Assembly (NCBI GenBank): GCA_045638545.1
Contig: JAZUBL010000029.1
Location: 1 to 8,249, forward strand
Direction: 5' to 3'
Length of the DNA stretch: 8,249 nt
Origin: UMGS1071 sp045638545
GTDB lineage: Bacteria > Bacillota > Clostridia > Oscillospirales > Acutalibacteraceae
The position numbers were made by a program, and so were the translations under genes. Shown piece after piece: positions 7,085 through 8,249 of the stretch (position 1 is the first letter of the stretch; every line of letters starts with the position of its first letter). The notes beneath the pieces are model-generated. The model worked only from the letters and a program-made list of their open reading frames with translations, did no database searches and was not told the origin of the DNA.

Positions 7085-7774
7085 TTAATTTTTTACGTCA
7101 AACTTGTAGCCTACACCCCAAACGGTCTTCAGCTCCCACTTGTCAGATACGCCTTCCAGCTTCTCGCGGAGACGCTTTACGTGTACGTCAACGGTACGGG
7201 AGTCACCGTAATAATCGAAACCCCATACCTGATCCAGCAGTTCATCTCTGGAAAATACGCGGTTCGGGTTGCTTGCCAGGTGATAGATCAGTTCCATTTC
7301 TTTTGGCGGAGTGTCTACCTGCACACCGTTTACGCGGAGCTCATAGTTTGTCAGGTTAATGGTCAGCTTATCGTAGCTTACCTCTTTTACCTCGTCCTCT
7401 TCGTTGGTGCCGGAGCGGCGGAGAACTGCCTTAATGCGGGCAACGATCTCCTTTGCCTCAAACGGCTTTACCACATAGTCATCTGCGCCAAGTTCCAGAC
7501 CAAGCACCTTATCGAACACTTCGCTCTTCGCTGTCAGCATGATGATCGGACACTGAGATTTCTTGCGAATCTCACGGCAGACCTGCCAGCCGTCCAGCTC
7601 CGGCAGCATGATATCCAGCATGATCAGATCCGGATTATAGGACTCAAACGCCTCCAGTGCAGCCTTGCCGTCGTTGGCGATTTTTGTATCAAAACCTTCT
7701 TTTTCGATGTAAAGACGCAGCAATTCACAGATATTCTGATCATCGTCCACGATTAAAACTTTACCCATACTCAT
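7085..7774 (-). CDS. OmpR/PhoB-family response regulator
   Basis: A 229-residue transcription factor. The receiver domain (about 3-118) has the acidic pocket VDDD (10-12), phosphoacceptor Asp54 (LIMLDIMLPELDG), Thr81 (IIMLTA) and Lys103 (VVKPFEA). The winged-helix domain (about 132-227) carries LTNYELRVNG, PPKEMELIYHLASNPNRVFS, QVWGFDYYGDSRTVDVHVKR and the C-terminal hairpin VWGVGYKFD. The start used is MSMGKVLIVDD, 9 nt after GGAGG. A TTG three codons earlier abuts the GGAGG with no spacer and is rejected. It is the first gene of the operon with its cognate kinase and an HtrA-like protease. It probably controls its own promoter, and perhaps the divergent plus-strand promoter at the right edge (inference). 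Overall architecture is complete and normal in length. Confidence 0.96.
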   Translation of the reverse strand: MSMGKVLIVDDDQNICELLRLYIEKEGFDTKIANDGKAALEAFESYNPDLIMLDIMLPELDGWQVCREIRKKSQCPIIMLTAKSEVFDKVLGLELGADDYVVKPFEAKEIVARIKAVLRRSGTNEEDEVKEVSYDKLTINLTNYELRVNGVQVDTPPKEMELIYHLASNPNRVFSRDELLDQVWGFDYYGDSRTVDVHVKRLREKLEGVSDKWELKTVWGVGYKFDVKN

Positions 7775-7800
7775 ATGTTTCAACCTCCAGTTCTATGTGC

Positions 7801-7813
7801 AGCCCAAAGGGCT
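7801..7813. repeat. Short hairpin in the response regulator leader
   Basis: AGCCC-AAA-GGGCT is a perfect 5-bp inverted repeat with a 3-nt loop, located between the predicted transcription start and the ribosome binding site of the regulator gene. On the minus strand no T-run follows, so it is not a terminator for that gene. On the plus strand it is followed only by TTTTGG, which is weak. A leader-stabilising hairpin is the simplest reading. Confidence 0.45.
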
Positions 7814-7844
7814 TTTGGTTATAATTAATACTTCTACAGGTTAT

Positions 7845-7873
7845 ATTATAGCGAATTCCTTGGCAGAAGTCAT
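7845..7873 (-). promoter_or_regulatory. Sigma-A type promoter of the response regulator-kinase-HtrA operon
   Basis: Minus-strand ATGACT (7873-7868), 17-nt spacer, perfect TATAAT (7850-7845). The expected start is near 7838, giving a leader of roughly 60 nt before the regulator ATG. Immediately upstream of the -35 lies an A/T tract containing the perfect palindrome TTTTTTATAAAAAA (7877-7890), which could act as an UP element. Confidence 0.72.
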
Positions 7874-7925
7874 GAATTTTTTATAAAAAAGCTGCAATTT
7901 CTTTTTTCGGCCAAAACAGTATCAT

Positions 7926-7939
7926 TAACACGGGTGTTA
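7926..7939. repeat. Operator-like dyad upstream of the response regulator promoter
   Basis: TAACAC-GG-GTGTTA is a perfect 14-bp palindrome with a 2-bp centre, about 53 nt upstream of the -35 box of the regulator promoter. Its size and symmetry resemble the binding site of a dimeric repressor. The 2-nt centre makes an RNA hairpin unlikely. No T-run follows on either strand. Confidence 0.4.
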
Positions 7940-8000
7940 TTCCCCGTTTTCCGGCGCCGTCTTCTGCAGGTTTCCGCACGTTTTTCCCCCGATTTTCTCC

Positions 8001-8046
8001 TTGTGAAATTTCAATCAAATTGTAAGAATTTCGTCACTTTTCACAA
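8001..8046. repeat. Spaced inverted repeat with an internal direct repeat
   Basis: TTGTGAAA (8001-8008) and TTTCACAA (8039-8046) form a perfect 8-bp inverted repeat with a 30-nt spacer. Inside are two similar blocks, TTGTGAAATTTC and TTGTAAGAATTTC, whose AATTTC cores are 20 bp apart, close to two helical turns. The right arm overlaps a weak plus-strand promoter candidate. It could be a regulator-binding region, but AT richness raises the chance of coincidence. Confidence 0.3.
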
Positions 8047-8059
8047 GACTTTCTATACT
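8031..8059 (+). promoter_or_regulatory. Weak possible plus-strand promoter
   Basis: TCGTCA (8031-8036), 17-nt spacer, TATACT (8054-8059). The -35 is only four of six to consensus. It would be a second, upstream promoter for the gene beyond the right edge. Low certainty because the surrounding DNA is AT-rich. Confidence 0.25.
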
Positions 8060-8137
8060 TTTGCAGGGTAAAGATTTCGAATTTTTAGTCAACAGTTACA
8101 ACGCTGTCATTTTCTGCCATATTTGCCCCGGAAACGG

Positions 8138-8157
8138 CTAAAATGCTATCTAAAATG
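8138..8157. repeat. Direct repeat CTAAAATG upstream of the divergent promoter
   Basis: Two identical octamers CTAAAATG (8138-8145 and 8150-8157) spaced 12 bp start to start, ending 11 nt before the -35 box of the plus-strand promoter. OmpR-family regulators usually bind tandem direct half-sites roughly one helical turn apart, so this is a candidate activator site. The second copy also takes part in TAAAAT-GGG-ATTTTA, so a dyad reading is possible. Confidence 0.4.
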
Positions 8158-8168
8158 GGATTTTACCA

Positions 8169-8197
8169 TTGACTTTTTTTGCCTGAAACCATATAAT
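8169..8197 (+). promoter_or_regulatory. Near-consensus sigma-A promoter for a gene beyond the right edge
   Basis: TTGACT (8169-8174), exactly 17 nt, TATAAT (8192-8197): five of six and six of six matches. The expected start is near 8204. No ribosome binding site plus start codon is found in the remaining 45 nt, so the transcript has a leader that continues past the window. Confidence 0.85.
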
Positions 8198-8249
8198 GTG
8201 ACATGTAAGCAGTGAGGGTTCTGAAATCGAGGGAAACTTTAGTGCTCTT

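Larger units (their letters stand above)
7775..8249. other. Gene-free divergent regulatory region
   Basis: About 475 nt in which neither strand shows a convincing coding frame. The left part holds the minus-strand promoter and 5' leader of the response regulator. The right part holds a near-consensus plus-strand promoter driving a transcript out of the window. The AT-rich stretch between them carries two inverted repeats, two direct-repeat pairs and a possible weak plus-strand promoter, listed separately. No riboswitch or tRNA signature was recognised. Confidence 0.7.

Noticed and set aside
6950..7756. 268-codon open frame on the plus strand opposite the response regulator
   Set aside because: The minus-strand frame encodes a complete OmpR-type regulator, and the plus frame crosses the kinase-regulator gap with no signals of its own.
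7775..7783. TTG start three codons upstream in the response regulator
   Set aside because: The TTG directly abuts GGAGG with no spacer. The ATG nine bases after GGAGG is correctly placed.
1..8249. CRISPR array, tRNA, rRNA, insertion sequence or integrase
   Set aside because: No regularly spaced repeats, cloverleaf, rRNA-like stretch, transposase motif or tyrosine/serine recombinase motif was seen on either strand.

Overview
The window fits a low-to-mid GC Firmicute, most likely a gut Clostridium-type anaerobe (Oscillospiraceae or Ruminococcaceae level is a guess). The reasons are the strong AGGAGG-type ribosome binding sites, the consensus sigma-A promoters, the PBSX-like terminase and the Gram-positive style OmpR/HK/HtrA operon. 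All seven recognisable genes lie on the minus strand, so the window reads biologically from right to left. No RNA gene, CRISPR array, insertion sequence or integrase is visible.

Right edge (about 7775-8249): a gene-free regulatory region between two divergent transcription units. It holds a good minus-strand promoter for the response regulator and a near-consensus plus-strand promoter (TTGACT, 17 nt, TATAAT) that fires out of the window. Between them are several dyads and direct repeats that could be operators.

Middle (7774-4094): a three-gene operon encoding an OmpR-family response regulator, a membrane sensor histidine kinase and a membrane-anchored HtrA/DegP-like trypsin-fold protease with a PDZ domain. 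The last two genes overlap by ATGA. The arrangement suggests an envelope or secretion-stress circuit like CssRS-HtrA, but the signal is not readable from sequence. The operon ends at a strong intrinsic terminator. A second terminator of the same orientation follows about 45 nt on, directly in front of the phage genes.

Left (3933-1): a compact tailed-phage head and packaging module in canonical order: small terminase, large terminase (PBSX-like), portal, prohead protease/scaffold and the first 61 residues of the major capsid protein, which runs off the left edge. Two of the junctions are ATGA overlaps. Packaging comes first, straight after a host-type operon, with no integrase, repressor, replication or lysis gene between. 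The small terminase appears to lack its N-terminal DNA-binding domain. Together these allow a degenerate prophage, a domesticated phage-like particle or a gene-transfer-agent-like cluster, as well as an ordinary prophage whose other genes lie off the left edge. The window alone cannot decide between them.
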